From assembly GCA_001898625.1 (NCBI GenBank), contig MKUP01000028.1:124001-188000 (forward strand): 64,000 nucleotides of DNA. Reading direction: 5' to 3'. A model generated the notes under the pieces. The model searched no databases. It was not told the origin of the DNA and saw nothing but the letters and a program-made list of their open reading frames with translations. Made by a program: the position numbers and the translations under genes. Source of the DNA: Burkholderiales bacterium 67-32 (GTDB lineage: Bacteria; Pseudomonadota; Gammaproteobacteria; Burkholderiales; Burkholderiaceae_B). Positions 1 to 8,637 of the stretch are shown in pieces (the first letter of the stretch is position 1; every line of letters begins with the position of its first letter).

Positions 1-225
1 GTCCTCCACCAGATCGGTGACGGTCCATCCTTGCGGCCGCCAGCCGCTGTCCCCGTGGCCGGGCCAGTCGAGGCGCACGCAGCGGAAGCGATCTGCCAGC
101 GCCTCCGCCTGCCGGGCGAACATGGCGCGATCGAAATACAGTCCGTGGCCGAAAAGAACCAACGGCCCCGCGCCCGATTCCTCGTAGGCGTAGACGGTGC
201 CGCGGATGTCCAGGCGGCGGATCAT
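1..225 (-). CDS. alpha/beta hydrolase, partial (C-terminus beyond window)
   Basis: Reading the minus strand from the ATG at 225 gives 75 codons that stay open to the window edge, so only the N-terminus is present. The segment has the look of an alpha/beta-hydrolase fold: a beta strand ending in LFGHG (oxyanion-hole region) and then LDWPGHGDSG, the typical DxPGHGxS stretch after strand 4. The nucleophile elbow and catalytic His are outside the window. Its ATG overlaps the stop of the upstream FAD hydroxylase by 4 bp (ATGA), so the two are almost certainly translationally coupled. A hydrolase behind a ring hydroxylase suggests ester or C-C bond hydrolysis in the same pathway, but the substrate cannot be told. 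Confidence 0.8.
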   Translation of the reverse strand, partial: MIRRLDIRGTVYAYEESGAGPLVLFGHGLYFDRAMFARQAEALADRFRCVRLDWPGHGDSGWRPQGWTVTDLVED

Positions 226-1886
226 GGCAGGGGGGCCGCCACGCGGCCCGTCAGCACGTCGAGCAGGGCGGGGGGCAGCGATTCGCCGCGCCAGGCGACA
301 TGCTGATCGGGCCGGATCAGGGCCAGCGGCGCGCCGTAGACCCGGGCCAGTTCCGCATCGGGCATCCGCAGGTGGTGCAGCGGCAGGCCGGCCCCGGTGG
401 CCAGAAGCGCCGCGGCCTGCCCGGCCTGGGGCGCGGGAGCCATGTCCAGCAGTGTGTATTCCGGGCCGAACCGATCGTAGAGCGGCGTGCCGTCCGCCAG
501 GCGCCACATGGGCGCGCGATGGCCCGGAGCGGCATGGGGCGGGTAGCGGGTCGAGTCGTAGGCCGGGCCGGGCGTGGGCTCGGTCCGGACGATGGGCGAG
601 GCGGTGTAGCGCTGGTCCAGCACCGTGCCGTCCGACCACCACTGCGGCTCCAGGTCGCGCGCGACCGGTGCGCTCAGCGCCTCGCGCCGGTTGCGGGCCC
701 CGGGGCCGGTATCCACGGCCTGCATGACCGCCGACAGCCGCTCGAAGGTCGAGCGCAGCCGTTCGTAGTTGGCATGGGCTTCCTGTGAGGTGCGCTGCAC
801 GATGGGCCGGCGTTCGGGGTCGTAGCTGCGCAGGATGGCTTCGTCCGCCCATCCCCGCAGCACGTGCGCCAGTTTCCATCCCAGGTTGACCGCGTCGCCC
901 ACGCCGAGATTGAGGTTGTGTCCGCCCAGGGGCGGGATCAGGTGCGCCGCGTCGCCCGCGAGGAAGACGGGGCCGTCGCGGAAGCGCTGCGCGAGCAGTT
1001 CGAAATAGGAAAAGGGATAGGTCCGTTCCAGCGTGAAGGAGAGGCCGGGGCCGATCAGGCGGCGGATCACCGCGTGGGCGTCGATGTCTTCGCCGGTTCC
1101 GGGGGGAGGGCGATAGGTGAATTCCCAGCGGTCGCCGCAGATCAGCCGCGCGGTGCCGGGCACCTCGGGGCTGGCGCTGAAATACATGACCGAGTCGGCG
1201 ATGCCGCGGTCGCGCATCGCCGCCAGCAGGTCGGGGGCATGGAAAAACATGGAGACCTGGCGCGACAGGGCGCCGGCGCCTTCGTACGGAATCCCGGCGG
1301 CGCCGCGCACCAGGCTGCGGCCGCCGTCGCAGCCGATCAGGTAGCGCGCCTCCAGTACCCGCGTTTGCCGCGTGCGGGTCTCCTCGATCGTGACGGCGAC
1401 GCGGCCGCCGTCACGTACCTCGACCGCCGTGGCCCGCGACGAGAACGCGATGCGGGCGCCCAGTTCGCGCGCCTTGTCCAGCAGCAGCTCCTGCACCTGG
1501 CCCTGCGCGACCCACAGCGCATCCTCGGCCGCGTCGTCCAGCACCCGGTGCCAGCCCAGTCCTTCCGCACGCACGCAGGCGAATTGCGTGCCGCCCAGTC
1601 CGTCGACGAAGGTGACGTGCGAAGGCCAGCCCGCCGGTACGTGGTTGATGGCCTTCAGGCGCCCGGCCAGGCCCCAGCGGCGCATGTGTTCCATGGTGCG
1701 CTTGTTCATGTTCATGGCCCGGGTCCACCAGTGCCCGACGGCATCGATCTCGTCGATGACCTGGCATGGAATGCCCCGCAGGCCCAACTCGACGGCGACG
1801 GCCAGCCCGACGGGGCCGGCCCCGACCACCAGTACATCGGGGCCGGCCGCCATGGCTGGGGAGTGGGGAAAAGGGGGCTGCGTCAT
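222..1886 (-). CDS. FAD-dependent aromatic hydroxylase (MhpA/PheA-type monooxygenase)
   Basis: A 554-residue class A flavoprotein monooxygenase. The ADP-binding GAGPVG lies at residues 22-27, the GCDGGRS (DG motif) at about 185-191 and the second FAD motif GDAAHLIPPLGG at about 311-322, all in the usual order. The length and C-terminal thioredoxin-like extension fit the 3-(3-hydroxyphenyl)propionate/phenol hydroxylase group, which uses NAD(P)H and O2 to hydroxylate aromatic rings. The start at 1886 is chosen because GCAGGAGA sits just upstream; the reading frame stays open to 2015 but that part lacks a good ribosome site. It is divergent from the Bug gene across a region with two operator-like repeats, and coupled to the hydrolase downstream. 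The exact substrate is unknown. Confidence 0.88.
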   Translation of the reverse strand: MTQPPFPHSPAMAAGPDVLVVGAGPVGLAVAVELGLRGIPCQVIDEIDAVGHWWTRAMNMNKRTMEHMRRWGLAGRLKAINHVPAGWPSHVTFVDGLGGTQFACVRAEGLGWHRVLDDAAEDALWVAQGQVQELLLDKARELGARIAFSSRATAVEVRDGGRVAVTIEETRTRQTRVLEARYLIGCDGGRSLVRGAAGIPYEGAGALSRQVSMFFHAPDLLAAMRDRGIADSVMYFSASPEVPGTARLICGDRWEFTYRPPPGTGEDIDAHAVIRRLIGPGLSFTLERTYPFSYFELLAQRFRDGPVFLAGDAAHLIPPLGGHNLNLGVGDAVNLGWKLAHVLRGWADEAILRSYDPERRPIVQRTSQEAHANYERLRSTFERLSAVMQAVDTGPGARNRREALSAPVARDLEPQWWSDGTVLDQRYTASPIVRTEPTPGPAYDSTRYPPHAAPGHRAPMWRLADGTPLYDRFGPEYTLLDMAPAPQAGQAAALLATGAGLPLHHLRMPDAELARVYGAPLALIRPDQHVAWRGESLPPALLDVLTGRVAAPLP

Positions 1887-1928
1887 GGTCGTCTCCTGCT
1901 TGCGGGCGCTGTCATTGTTTTCCTTTAT

Positions 1929-1945
1929 ATTCCTAATTAAGGAAT
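1929..1945. promoter_or_regulatory. operator-like inverted repeat, copy 1
   Basis: ATTCCT-AATTA-AGGAAT, a perfect 6-bp inverted repeat with a 5-nt spacer, 43 bp upstream of the hydroxylase start. It shares the core TTCCT-N5-AGGAA with the second copy at 2060-2082. The TetR-family regulator encoded next door is the most likely binder; this is inference. Confidence 0.6.
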
Positions 1946-2059
1946 TTGTAGCGCAATTCTTGGCATGATCGAAATCATTGTCAATAGTCTTTGTCAGTCG
2001 GATCCATGGAATCAATCCTGTGTTTGCTTCGGGTCTGCGATTCGTGGAAATTCCTGTTG

Positions 2060-2082
2060 TTATTTCCTAAAAAAGGAAATAA
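2060..2082. promoter_or_regulatory. operator-like inverted repeat, copy 2
   Basis: TTATTTCCT and AGGAAATAA form perfect 9-bp arms around five A residues. The core TTCCT-N5-AGGAA is identical to copy 1, and the centres are 134 bp apart. It lies 29 bp upstream of the Bug gene start, in an AT-rich stretch suited to a promoter, so a repressor bound here would block that direction. Confidence 0.62.
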
Positions 2083-2111
2083 ATTATGCGAACAACGACA
2101 GGGAGACATCC

Positions 2112-3140
2112 ATGCATGCAACGAACGCCGCCGTGGCGGACCTGGGCCGGCGCCGCTGGTGGAAGGTGTCGGGGCGCCTGGCGCGCCGGTTCCTGCCCGG
2201 CGCCCTGCTGGCCCTGGCGGGCGCGCACGCCGCGCTTGCCGCGGAGTTCCCGGACCGGCCCATCACCATCATTTCTCCCTTCGCGCCGGGCGGCGCCGAT
2301 CTGTTCCTGCGCATCGTGGCGCCGAAACTGGGCGAGCAACTGGGCCAGCCGGTCGTCATCGAGAACGTCCCCGGCGCCGGTGGCATCCTGGGGGCGGAGC
2401 GGGTGATGCACGCGCAGCCGGATGGCTACACGCTGCTGTTCGCGCCGTCCAGCGTGACGGTCACTGCGAAGTTCCTGTCGGCCAACGTGCGCTTCGACAT
2501 CCTGAAGGACTTCACGCCGATCAGCCTGATGCACGAGACGCCCCAGGTGTTGTTCGTGCCGGGCGACCTGCCGGTCAATTCGGTGGCCGAGCTGATCGCC
2601 TACGCCAAGCAGCGGCCGGGCAAGCTGGCTTATGGCAGCGCGGGCATCGGCTCGGTCATGCAGTTCAACGCCGAGCTGTTCAAGATGGAGTCCGGCGCGG
2701 ACATCCTGCATGTGCCCTTCAAGGGCATCAGTCCCATGAATACCGAGATCCTGGGCGGCCGCGTGGCCATGGGCTTCTCCACCCTGGCCTCGGTGGCGCC
2801 TTTCATGAAGACGGGCAAGCTCAAGGTGCTGGCCGCGCTCGATGCCAAGCGCCTGCCGTTCCTGCCCGATACGCCGGCCATCACCGAGACGCTGCCGGGC
2901 TTTCGCACGGTGGGTACCTGGTCCTCGCTGCTGGGCCCCGCGGGCATGCCCAAGGCCATCCAGGAGCGCCTGACGCGGGCGATGAGCGCCGTGCTGGCGC
3001 AGCCCGACGTCAAGCGGTCGTACGACCTGAACTACGGCCTGATCATTGCCGGCTCGCCGGCCGACCTGACGCGGCGCCTGCAGAGCGAAATCGCGCAGAC
3101 CACGCGCATCGCCGACGCGGCGGGCATCCGTGCGGAATAG
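2112..3140 (+). CDS. Bug-family (TctC-like) periplasmic solute-binding protein
   Basis: A 342-residue extracytoplasmic receptor of the tripartite tricarboxylate transporter family. A long basic N-terminus and hydrophobic signal peptide (about residues 1-43, ending AALAA) precede the mature start EFPDRPITIISPFAPGG, the typical Bug N-terminal strand and ligand loop. Conserved Bug landmarks follow: VVIENVPGAGG, QPDGYTLLF, GSAGIGS and HVPFKG. The start at 2112 has GGGAG nine bases upstream and gives a proper signal peptide; the frame is open further upstream without one. No TctA or TctB membrane gene is nearby. It is divergent from the hydroxylase and probably brings in the substrate of this cluster. 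Confidence 0.9.
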   Translation: MHATNAAVADLGRRRWWKVSGRLARRFLPGALLALAGAHAALAAEFPDRPITIISPFAPGGADLFLRIVAPKLGEQLGQPVVIENVPGAGGILGAERVMHAQPDGYTLLFAPSSVTVTAKFLSANVRFDILKDFTPISLMHETPQVLFVPGDLPVNSVAELIAYAKQRPGKLAYGSAGIGSVMQFNAELFKMESGADILHVPFKGISPMNTEILGGRVAMGFSTLASVAPFMKTGKLKVLAALDAKRLPFLPDTPAITETLPGFRTVGTWSSLLGPAGMPKAIQERLTRAMSAVLAQPDVKRSYDLNYGLIIAGSPADLTRRLQSEIAQTTRIADAAGIRAE

Positions 3141-3232
3141 CGGCCGCGGCGGGGGGAGGCACGGGCCGCGCGAGGGCGGAACGGGTGGGGGGGCGTGCGA
3201 TAATCCGTCCCGGATCGAACCGGGTGGCGGGC

Positions 3233-3910
3233 ATGGCGCGCATGGCAAAGGAAAATTCGGAGTCCGGCGGGGAGCGCAAGCGCGGCAAGGGGCGGCCCTC
3301 GGGCGCGGAGGCCGCCGTCGGCCGCAACCGCATCCTCGAACTGACCGCGGAATTCCTGAAGACCCATCCGGTTTCCGAACTGAGCACGGTCAACATCGCC
3401 AAGGTCGCCGGCGTCGATCCGGCGCTGGTGCGCTACTACTTCGGATCCAAGAACGGCCTGCTGGCCGAGCTCATCTCCAAGTCCACCGGCGAGCGTACCG
3501 CGCTGAGCCTGCGCTACTTGTCCGATGCCGGGACGGCGGACAAGAAGCTCAAGCAGCGCGTGCGGTCGGTCCTGCAGGCCAACGTCGACAGCCCCTATTA
3601 CCACGAGGTGATGGTGGCCCGCATCTTCAATGCCGACGACGACGCGGCCCGGGCGATCCTGAACGATCTGGCCCAGCGCGGCCTCTACCTGGCCGAGAAG
3701 TTCATGGCGGACGGCGAGCGCAGCGGCGAGTTGCGGGCGGTCGACCCCGCCTTCTTCCACATGCTGGTGGTAGGGGCCTGCTCCTTCTTCGTGACGGGCC
3801 GGCCGCTGCAGGAAGCCATGCGCGGGCGCAAGGTCAACGACCGGACCCTGGATGCCTTCGCCGAGTTCTTCGTCGACGTCGTGCTGAACGGACTCAAGCC
3901 CCGGCCCTGA
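3233..3910 (+). CDS. TetR/AcrR-family transcriptional regulator
   Basis: A 225-residue regulator with a TetR N-terminal helix-turn-helix at about residues 32-75: NIAKVAGVDPALVRYYFGSK contains the classic recognition segment ending in YYFGSK. The C-terminal ligand-binding half is helical and not specific enough to name an effector. The start is uncertain: ATG at 3233 or the in-frame ATG at 3242; neither has a strong Shine-Dalgarno. It sits between the Bug gene and the amidohydrolase on the same strand, and is the natural candidate to bind the paired TTCCT-N5-AGGAA repeats in the divergent promoter. Confidence 0.88.
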   Translation: MARMAKENSESGGERKRGKGRPSGAEAAVGRNRILELTAEFLKTHPVSELSTVNIAKVAGVDPALVRYYFGSKNGLLAELISKSTGERTALSLRYLSDAGTADKKLKQRVRSVLQANVDSPYYHEVMVARIFNADDDAARAILNDLAQRGLYLAEKFMADGERSGELRAVDPAFFHMLVVGACSFFVTGRPLQEAMRGRKVNDRTLDAFAEFFVDVVLNGLKPRP

Positions 3911-3935
3911 CGGGCACGTCACTGGAGGGCAATCC

Positions 3936-4928
3936 ATGCTGAACGAGGGAATACCGGGCTGGCGCGCGCTGTGCCCGTGCTGCGTCGATTTCCATGCGCA
4001 CTTCATCCAGCGCGAGGTCTTCGAGCTGGCGCAGCCGCACAGCGTGTCCAGTTGCTTTGGGCAGCGGCCGCTGTCGGCCGACAATCCGCGCTTCCTGGGC
4101 ATGCTGGACCCGCAGCGGCAGGTCGACGACATGGCGGCGCGCGGCATCGATCGCCACGTGATTTCGTCGGCCGACGTCGTGGCGTCCCGGGCCTGGGCCG
4201 AGCCCGCCGAGGAGGCGCGGCAGGCCCGGCTGGTCAACGACATGGCGGCCGATTGGGTGCGCCGGTTCCCGGACCGGTTCGTGGGAACGTTCGTGCTGCC
4301 CCTGGGCGACATGGCGCTCGCCCTGCGCGAGATGGAGCGCGCGGTGGCGATGGGGCTGCGTGTGGCCAATCTGCCCAGCAACCATCGCGGCGGCTACCTG
4401 GGCGAGGCCCGCTACGAGGAAATGTGGAGTGCGATCGAAGAAAAGGCGCTGGTCGCCTTCATCCACCCCGACGGGGTCCGCGACCCGTGGTTCCAGGGCT
4501 ACGCGCTCTGGAACTCGATCGGCCAGTCCATCGAGGAGGTGAAGGTCATGTCCTCGCTGATCTACGAAGGCGTCATGGAGCGGCATCCGGCGCTGCGCAT
4601 CGTCATGGCCCACGGGGGCGGGTACATGCCCTATTACACGGGGCGGCTGGACCGCAATGCGACATACCGGCCGGACACCATGCGTAACCTGAGCAAGCCG
4701 CCCAGCCACTACCTGCAGCACTTCCACTACGATAGCTGCGTGTACGACCCGCACACGCTGGCGCTGCTGGTGCGCTGCGTGGGGGCGGACCGCATCGTCC
4801 TGGGCGGGGACTACCCCTTCGGCGACGCCGACCCGGTGGGTGGGCTGTCGGCGCTGGAGCCGGGGCAGCGGGCGGCGATCGCCGGGGGCAATGCCGTCCG
4901 GCTGCTGGATGGTGGGCGCGAGGCCTGA
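3936..4928 (+). CDS. amidohydrolase-family (ACMSD-like) metal-dependent enzyme
   Basis: A 330-residue TIM-barrel amidohydrolase. The N-terminal metal motif VDFHAHF puts two His at residues 20 and 22; a later FIHPDG, the MAHGGGYMPYY stretch and LGGDYPFGD supply the other expected His and Asp ligands. This arrangement is that of amidohydrolase family 2, including aminocarboxymuconate-semialdehyde decarboxylase and gamma-resorcylate decarboxylase, which carry out nonoxidative decarboxylations or hydrolyses of aromatic-pathway intermediates. GGAGGG lies eight bases before the ATG. It follows the TetR gene by 25 bp. The cluster as a whole fits breakdown of a hydroxylated aromatic acid, but the true reaction is not fixed by sequence. 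Confidence 0.85.
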   Translation: MLNEGIPGWRALCPCCVDFHAHFIQREVFELAQPHSVSSCFGQRPLSADNPRFLGMLDPQRQVDDMAARGIDRHVISSADVVASRAWAEPAEEARQARLVNDMAADWVRRFPDRFVGTFVLPLGDMALALREMERAVAMGLRVANLPSNHRGGYLGEARYEEMWSAIEEKALVAFIHPDGVRDPWFQGYALWNSIGQSIEEVKVMSSLIYEGVMERHPALRIVMAHGGGYMPYYTGRLDRNATYRPDTMRNLSKPPSHYLQHFHYDSCVYDPHTLALLVRCVGADRIVLGGDYPFGDADPVGGLSALEPGQRAAIAGGNAVRLLDGGREA

Positions 4929-4977
4929 GGAAAAGGCAGGGCGGTGCGGGTGGGGCGTTGTTTATTGCACGTGGAGC

Positions 4978-5009
4978 TTGCGGTCCCATACTGTTTTTTT
5001 ATACAGTAT
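4978..5009 (+). promoter_or_regulatory. recA promoter with LexA (SOS) box
   Basis: CTG-N10-CAG at 4991-5006, extended to ATACTG-N10-CAGTAT at 4988-5009, matches the proteobacterial LexA operator. It overlaps a plausible promoter, TTGCGG (4978-4983) and TATACA (5000-5005) with a 16-bp spacer, so LexA would cover the -10 element. recA starts 42 bp further on. Confidence 0.88.
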
Positions 5010-5051
5010 CGGGCAGTGCCATAATTCGCGCATCAACCCAAGGATCCCAGA

Positions 5052-6134
5052 ATGGACGACACCAAAGCTTCCAAGGCCGCAGCCGCTGCCCAGAACGAAA
5101 AGACCAAGGCCCTGGCCGCCGCGCTGTCCCAGATCGAAAAGCAGTTCGGCAAGGGCTCGGTCATGCGTTATGGCGACAACGAGGTCGAGCACGACATCCA
5201 GGTCGTCTCCACCGGTTCGCTCGGCCTGGACATCGCCCTGGGCGTCGGCGGCCTGCCGCGCGGCCGGGTCGTCGAGATCTACGGCCCGGAATCGTCGGGC
5301 AAGACCACGCTCACGCTGCAAGTCGTCGCCGAAATGCAGAAGCTGGGCGGCGCCTGCGCCTTCATCGACGCCGAGCACGCGCTCGACGTCCAGTACGCCT
5401 CCAAGCTGGGCGTGAACCTGACCGACCTGCTGATCTCGCAGCCCGACACCGGCGAACAGGCCCTGGAAATCACCGATGCGCTGGTGCGCTCGGGCGCGGT
5501 CGACCTGATCGTCATCGACTCGGTCGCGGCGCTGGTTCCCAAGGCCGAAATCGAAGGCGAAATGGGCGATTCCCTGCCCGGCCTGCAGGCCCGCCTGATG
5601 AGCCAGGCGCTGCGCAAGCTGACCGCCTCGATCAAGCGCACCAACTGCATGGTCATCTTCATCAACCAGATCCGGATGAAGATCGGTGTCATGTTCGGCA
5701 ACCCGGAAACCACCACCGGCGGCAACGCGCTGAAGTTCTACGCCTCGGTCCGCCTCGACATCCGCCGCACCGGCTCCATCAAGAAGGGCGACGAGGTCAT
5801 CGGCAACGAGACCCGCGTCAAGGTCGTCAAGAACAAGGTATCGCCGCCGTTCAAGAGCGCGGAATTCGACATCATGTACGGCGCCGGCATCTCGCGCGAA
5901 GGCGAAATCCTGGACCTGGGCGTGCAGGCAGGCATCGTCGAGAAGTCCGGTTCGTGGTTCAGCTATAACGGCGAGCGCATTGGCCAGGGTAAGGACAACG
6001 CCCGCGAGTTCCTGAAGGAACGCGTGGAAATGGCCATCGAGATCGAGAACCGCGTGCGCGACAACCTGGGCGTGGTCGCCCGGGTCGCCGGCGCCGGCAA
6101 AGTGACCGAAGCCGAACAGCTTGGAGACGAGTGA
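5052..6134 (+). CDS. recA: recombinase RecA
   Basis: A 360-residue RecA. Walker A GPESSGKT is at residues 78-85, followed by the conserved MAW region, the loop-2 stretch around [17 protein letters not shown], and the acidic/variable C-terminus. RecA coats single-stranded DNA, drives strand exchange and stimulates LexA self-cleavage. AAGGA lies upstream of the ATG. The LexA box in the promoter makes it part of the SOS response, and recX overlaps its 3' end, the usual arrangement in betaproteobacteria. Confidence 0.98.
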   Translation: MDDTKASKAAAAAQNEKTKALAAALSQIEKQFGKGSVMRYGDNEVEHDIQVVSTGSLGLDIALGVGGLPRGRVVEIYGPESSGKTTLTLQVVAEMQKLGGACAFIDAEHALDVQYASKLGVNLTDLLISQPDTGEQALEITDALVRSGAVDLIVIDSVAALVPKAEIEGEMGDSLPGLQARLMSQALRKLTASIKRTNCMVIFINQIRMKIGVMFGNPETTTGGNALKFYASVRLDIRRTGSIKKGDEVIGNETRVKVVKNKVSPPFKSAEFDIMYGAGISREGEILDLGVQAGIVEKSGSWFSYNGERIGQGKDNAREFLKERVEMAIEIENRVRDNLGVVARVAGAGKVTEAEQLGDE

Positions 6135-6603
6135 CGACGGCAAGCCCGCTTCCGGCCCTTCGTTGAAGGCCCGGGCGGTGGGCTATCTGTCCCGGCGCGA
6201 ACACAGCCGCCTGGAACTGGGCCGCAAGCTTGCCCGTTTCGGGGAAGAGGACGAGGTTCGCGCCGTGCTCGACAGCCTGGAAAAGGAAGGCTGGCTGTCC
6301 ACCGAGCGTTATGCGCAGAGCGTGGTGCACCGGCTGGCCGCCAAGCAGGGCACCCTGCGCATCATGCATGAGCTGCGCCAACATGGTGTGGCGGACACGC
6401 AGATCGCCGAGTTGCGGGGCACGCTCGAAACCACCGAGCTGGCCCGGGCGCGCGAGGTGTGGCGCAAGCGTTTCGGCACGCTGCCCGCCGATGCCGGCCA
6501 GCGTGCCAAGCAGGTACGCTTCCTGATGTCCCGGGGCTTCGGCCAGGGCACCATCAGGCAGGTGTTGCGGGGCGTCGATCTTGACGACCTGGATCAAGAC
6601 TAG
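6121..6603 (+). CDS. recX: regulatory protein RecX
   Basis: A 160-residue RecX, which binds RecA filaments and limits their growth. The conserved N-terminal pattern [16 protein letters not shown] and the helical repeats ending [14 protein letters not shown] fit the family. The conserved block begins near residue 15, so the start must lie upstream of the in-frame GTG at 6178. The only reasonable choice seen is TTG at 6121, overlapping the recA stop by 14 bp. No clear Shine-Dalgarno precedes it, which suggests translational coupling and low expression relative to recA. Confidence 0.93.
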   Translation: METSDDGKPASGPSLKARAVGYLSRREHSRLELGRKLARFGEEDEVRAVLDSLEKEGWLSTERYAQSVVHRLAAKQGTLRIMHELRQHGVADTQIAELRGTLETTELARAREVWRKRFGTLPADAGQRAKQVRFLMSRGFGQGTIRQVLRGVDLDDLDQD

Positions 6604-6659
6604 GCCGCTTTCCCGAACCCCCGTACACTTTCCGCATCCGTTTTCGCCGCGAGGCCGTC

Positions 6660-6962
6660 ATGCGCGCATTGTTGCTGGCCCTGTGCCTGAGTGTGTCCAG
6701 CCTGTGGGCCTGCGCCCAGCCCGCTCCGCAGGCGGGCGACGTGATCACGCTGGAGGGACGCATCGTGCTCAAGGGCAACGAGCCTTTCGTCGTGGCCGTG
6801 CTCGAGTCGGGCGACCGGCAATGGGACCTGCGCGGCCTGACCCGGCAGCAGATGCAGGACCTGCAATCGCGCACCGTCACGGTCACCGGCACGGTGGCCC
6901 GTTCCGCCGGCGAGGCCGGCGGCGGGATGCCGGCGCAGTTGCAGGTGCAGTCCATCCGCTAG
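6660..6962 (+). CDS. small exported protein, possible lipoprotein, OB-fold-like
   Basis: A 100-residue protein with a hydrophobic signal segment (residues 1-19) ending LWAC, a borderline lipobox with Cys19. The remainder, GDVITLEGRIVLKGNEPFVVAV and later VTVTGTVARS, alternates strands in a way reminiscent of periplasmic OB-fold proteins. No defined function is recognised. CGAGG precedes the ATG. It lies between recX and the metallopeptidase gene on the same strand, 56 bp after recX. Confidence 0.72.
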   Translation: MRALLLALCLSVSSLWACAQPAPQAGDVITLEGRIVLKGNEPFVVAVLESGDRQWDLRGLTRQQMQDLQSRTVTVTGTVARSAGEAGGGMPAQLQVQSIR

Positions 6963-7010
6963 CCTGCGTGCCATGGTATGTTGCGCAAAAGCTTCTTCTG
7001 CGGGGGCAAG

Positions 7011-8636
7011 ATGAATCGCGATACCGTGGGTACCATCCGGACACTGGCCGGGATCTCGTTGGCGGCACTGCTGGCCTCCTGTGGAGGCGGTGGGGGCGGC
7101 GAGGTTTCCGGATCGGGTGTGTTGTCGGTGGCGTGCAGCGGCGCGCAATGCGGCGCTTCAGACGCCCAGACCTATCGCGGCAGCGGCGTCGGCGTCTGGC
7201 GCTACGACAATAGCGGTTCGAGTTCGGGCACGTCCGTGCCGATCACCCTCAACGGCGTCAGCGGCCGCACCGTCACCCTGGTCTTCACCAACGTGTCCGA
7301 CCGCGATGCCGGTATGGCCTCGGTCAGCACATCCGTCGCGGACCGGCCCGCCACCGCGTCGAAAGTGGAAGCCCCGTCCGATCCGGATCACCTGCCGGGC
7401 GTCAACCAGATCCCCGCGCACATCCGCGACTACCAGCCGCCGGTCGATCGCGCGTCCCAGCCGCAAGCCTCGGCGAGGCAAGGGCCTGCCGCCGCGGTGC
7501 GCGCCGCCGTCGAAGGCGATACGCGGGAATGGCAGGACAGCGGCGGTACGCGGTTCCAGGCCACGCTGGCCCGCCGCTGGGCGGCCACCGACGGGCGCTG
7601 GCTGAACATCTGGGTGCAGGACGGCGAGCGGTCCGCCGCGAAGGTGAGCGAGGCCCTGCTGGACAGCCTCAAGAGCCGGTTCTCGTCGAACCAGGATTCC
7701 GTCTATCCCATCGTGACCGATCTCGCGGGCGCGCCCTGGGGCGCCACCGTCGGCAGCGGCTATATCGGCGCTGACCAGGACCTGCACATCGTGCTGTCCA
7801 ACATCACGCCCGACGGCAAGGCCTGGGGCGTGATCGGCTATTTCTTCAGCGCCAATGCCTTCCTGAAGAGCTACGAGGGGCTCAGCAACGAGGCGGTGGT
7901 GCTGTTCCTGGACACCGAGACCATGTACCTGGGCGGCCAGGCGGGCCGGAACACCGGCTATACGACGCTGGCGCACGAGATGACCCACATGGTCAATTTC
8001 TACCAGCGCGCCGCGCGCACGGGCGTGAGTCCGGACAACCGGTTCGCGGTCTGGCTGGAAGAGACCACGGCATTGATGATGGAAGACCTGGCTTCGGGCC
8101 GGGTGGTGCCGGGCTTCAACCCGTTGCGGGATGGGGACTACGGCAACTGGCTCCACCAGAGCCAGAACTGCGATTACATCCGGGGCTGGGACGCCAGCGT
8201 GTCCTCCAGCTGTTTCTCGTATCCCATCGCGGCCAACTACGGCGGCTACCTGTTGCGGCAATACGGCACGGATTTCTACCGCAGCCTGCTGCGCGGCACC
8301 TCATCCACCGATTCGTTCACGCTGCTCGACCAGGCAGTCAGGCAGGCGGGCGGCGCGGGCGCGCGCCCGGCCTTGCGCGACTGGGGCGCGGCGCTGGCCC
8401 TGTTGCCCGCGTCGCCGCCGGCCGGGTTCGGTTATCCGCGCCGCACGCAGGGCGGCTACGACCTGCCCGCCATCAACGGTCCCGATTACGCCTCGCTGCG
8501 CACGCTGCCGTCCAGTTCGCCGTCCACGCTCAAGGCCTCGGGCCATTTCCCGGTGGTGCGCCGGCCGTCGGGCGCGTCGTACTCGGAAACCGTGGCGGTG
8601 CCGGCGGGTTCGGCCCTGACCGTCGTCGTCCAGTAG
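7011..8636 (+). CDS. lipoprotein metallopeptidase, M30 (hyicolysin)-like
   Basis: A 541-residue exported protein. The N-terminus has a lipoprotein signal with lipobox LASC at residues 21-24, followed by a run of six Gly. A zinc-protease motif HEMTH lies at residues 322-326 inside TTLAHEMTHMVNFYQ, with an acidic WLEETTALMMEDL about 23 residues later that could supply the third zinc ligand; this is the layout of peptidase family M30. The start at 7011 gives the correct signal peptide; an in-frame ATG at 6978 would put a charged extension ahead of it. It would act as a surface or periplasmic protease. Its stop is 1 bp from the metR stop, tail to tail, with no terminator between. Confidence 0.82.
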   Translation: MNRDTVGTIRTLAGISLAALLASCGGGGGGEVSGSGVLSVACSGAQCGASDAQTYRGSGVGVWRYDNSGSSSGTSVPITLNGVSGRTVTLVFTNVSDRDAGMASVSTSVADRPATASKVEAPSDPDHLPGVNQIPAHIRDYQPPVDRASQPQASARQGPAAAVRAAVEGDTREWQDSGGTRFQATLARRWAATDGRWLNIWVQDGERSAAKVSEALLDSLKSRFSSNQDSVYPIVTDLAGAPWGATVGSGYIGADQDLHIVLSNITPDGKAWGVIGYFFSANAFLKSYEGLSNEAVVLFLDTETMYLGGQAGRNTGYTTLAHEMTHMVNFYQRAARTGVSPDNRFAVWLEETTALMMEDLASGRVVPGFNPLRDGDYGNWLHQSQNCDYIRGWDASVSSSCFSYPIAANYGGYLLRQYGTDFYRSLLRGTSSTDSFTLLDQAVRQAGGAGARPALRDWGAALALLPASPPAGFGYPRRTQGGYDLPAINGPDYASLRTLPSSSPSTLKASGHFPVVRRPSGASYSETVAVPAGSALTVVVQ

Positions 8637-8637
8637 A

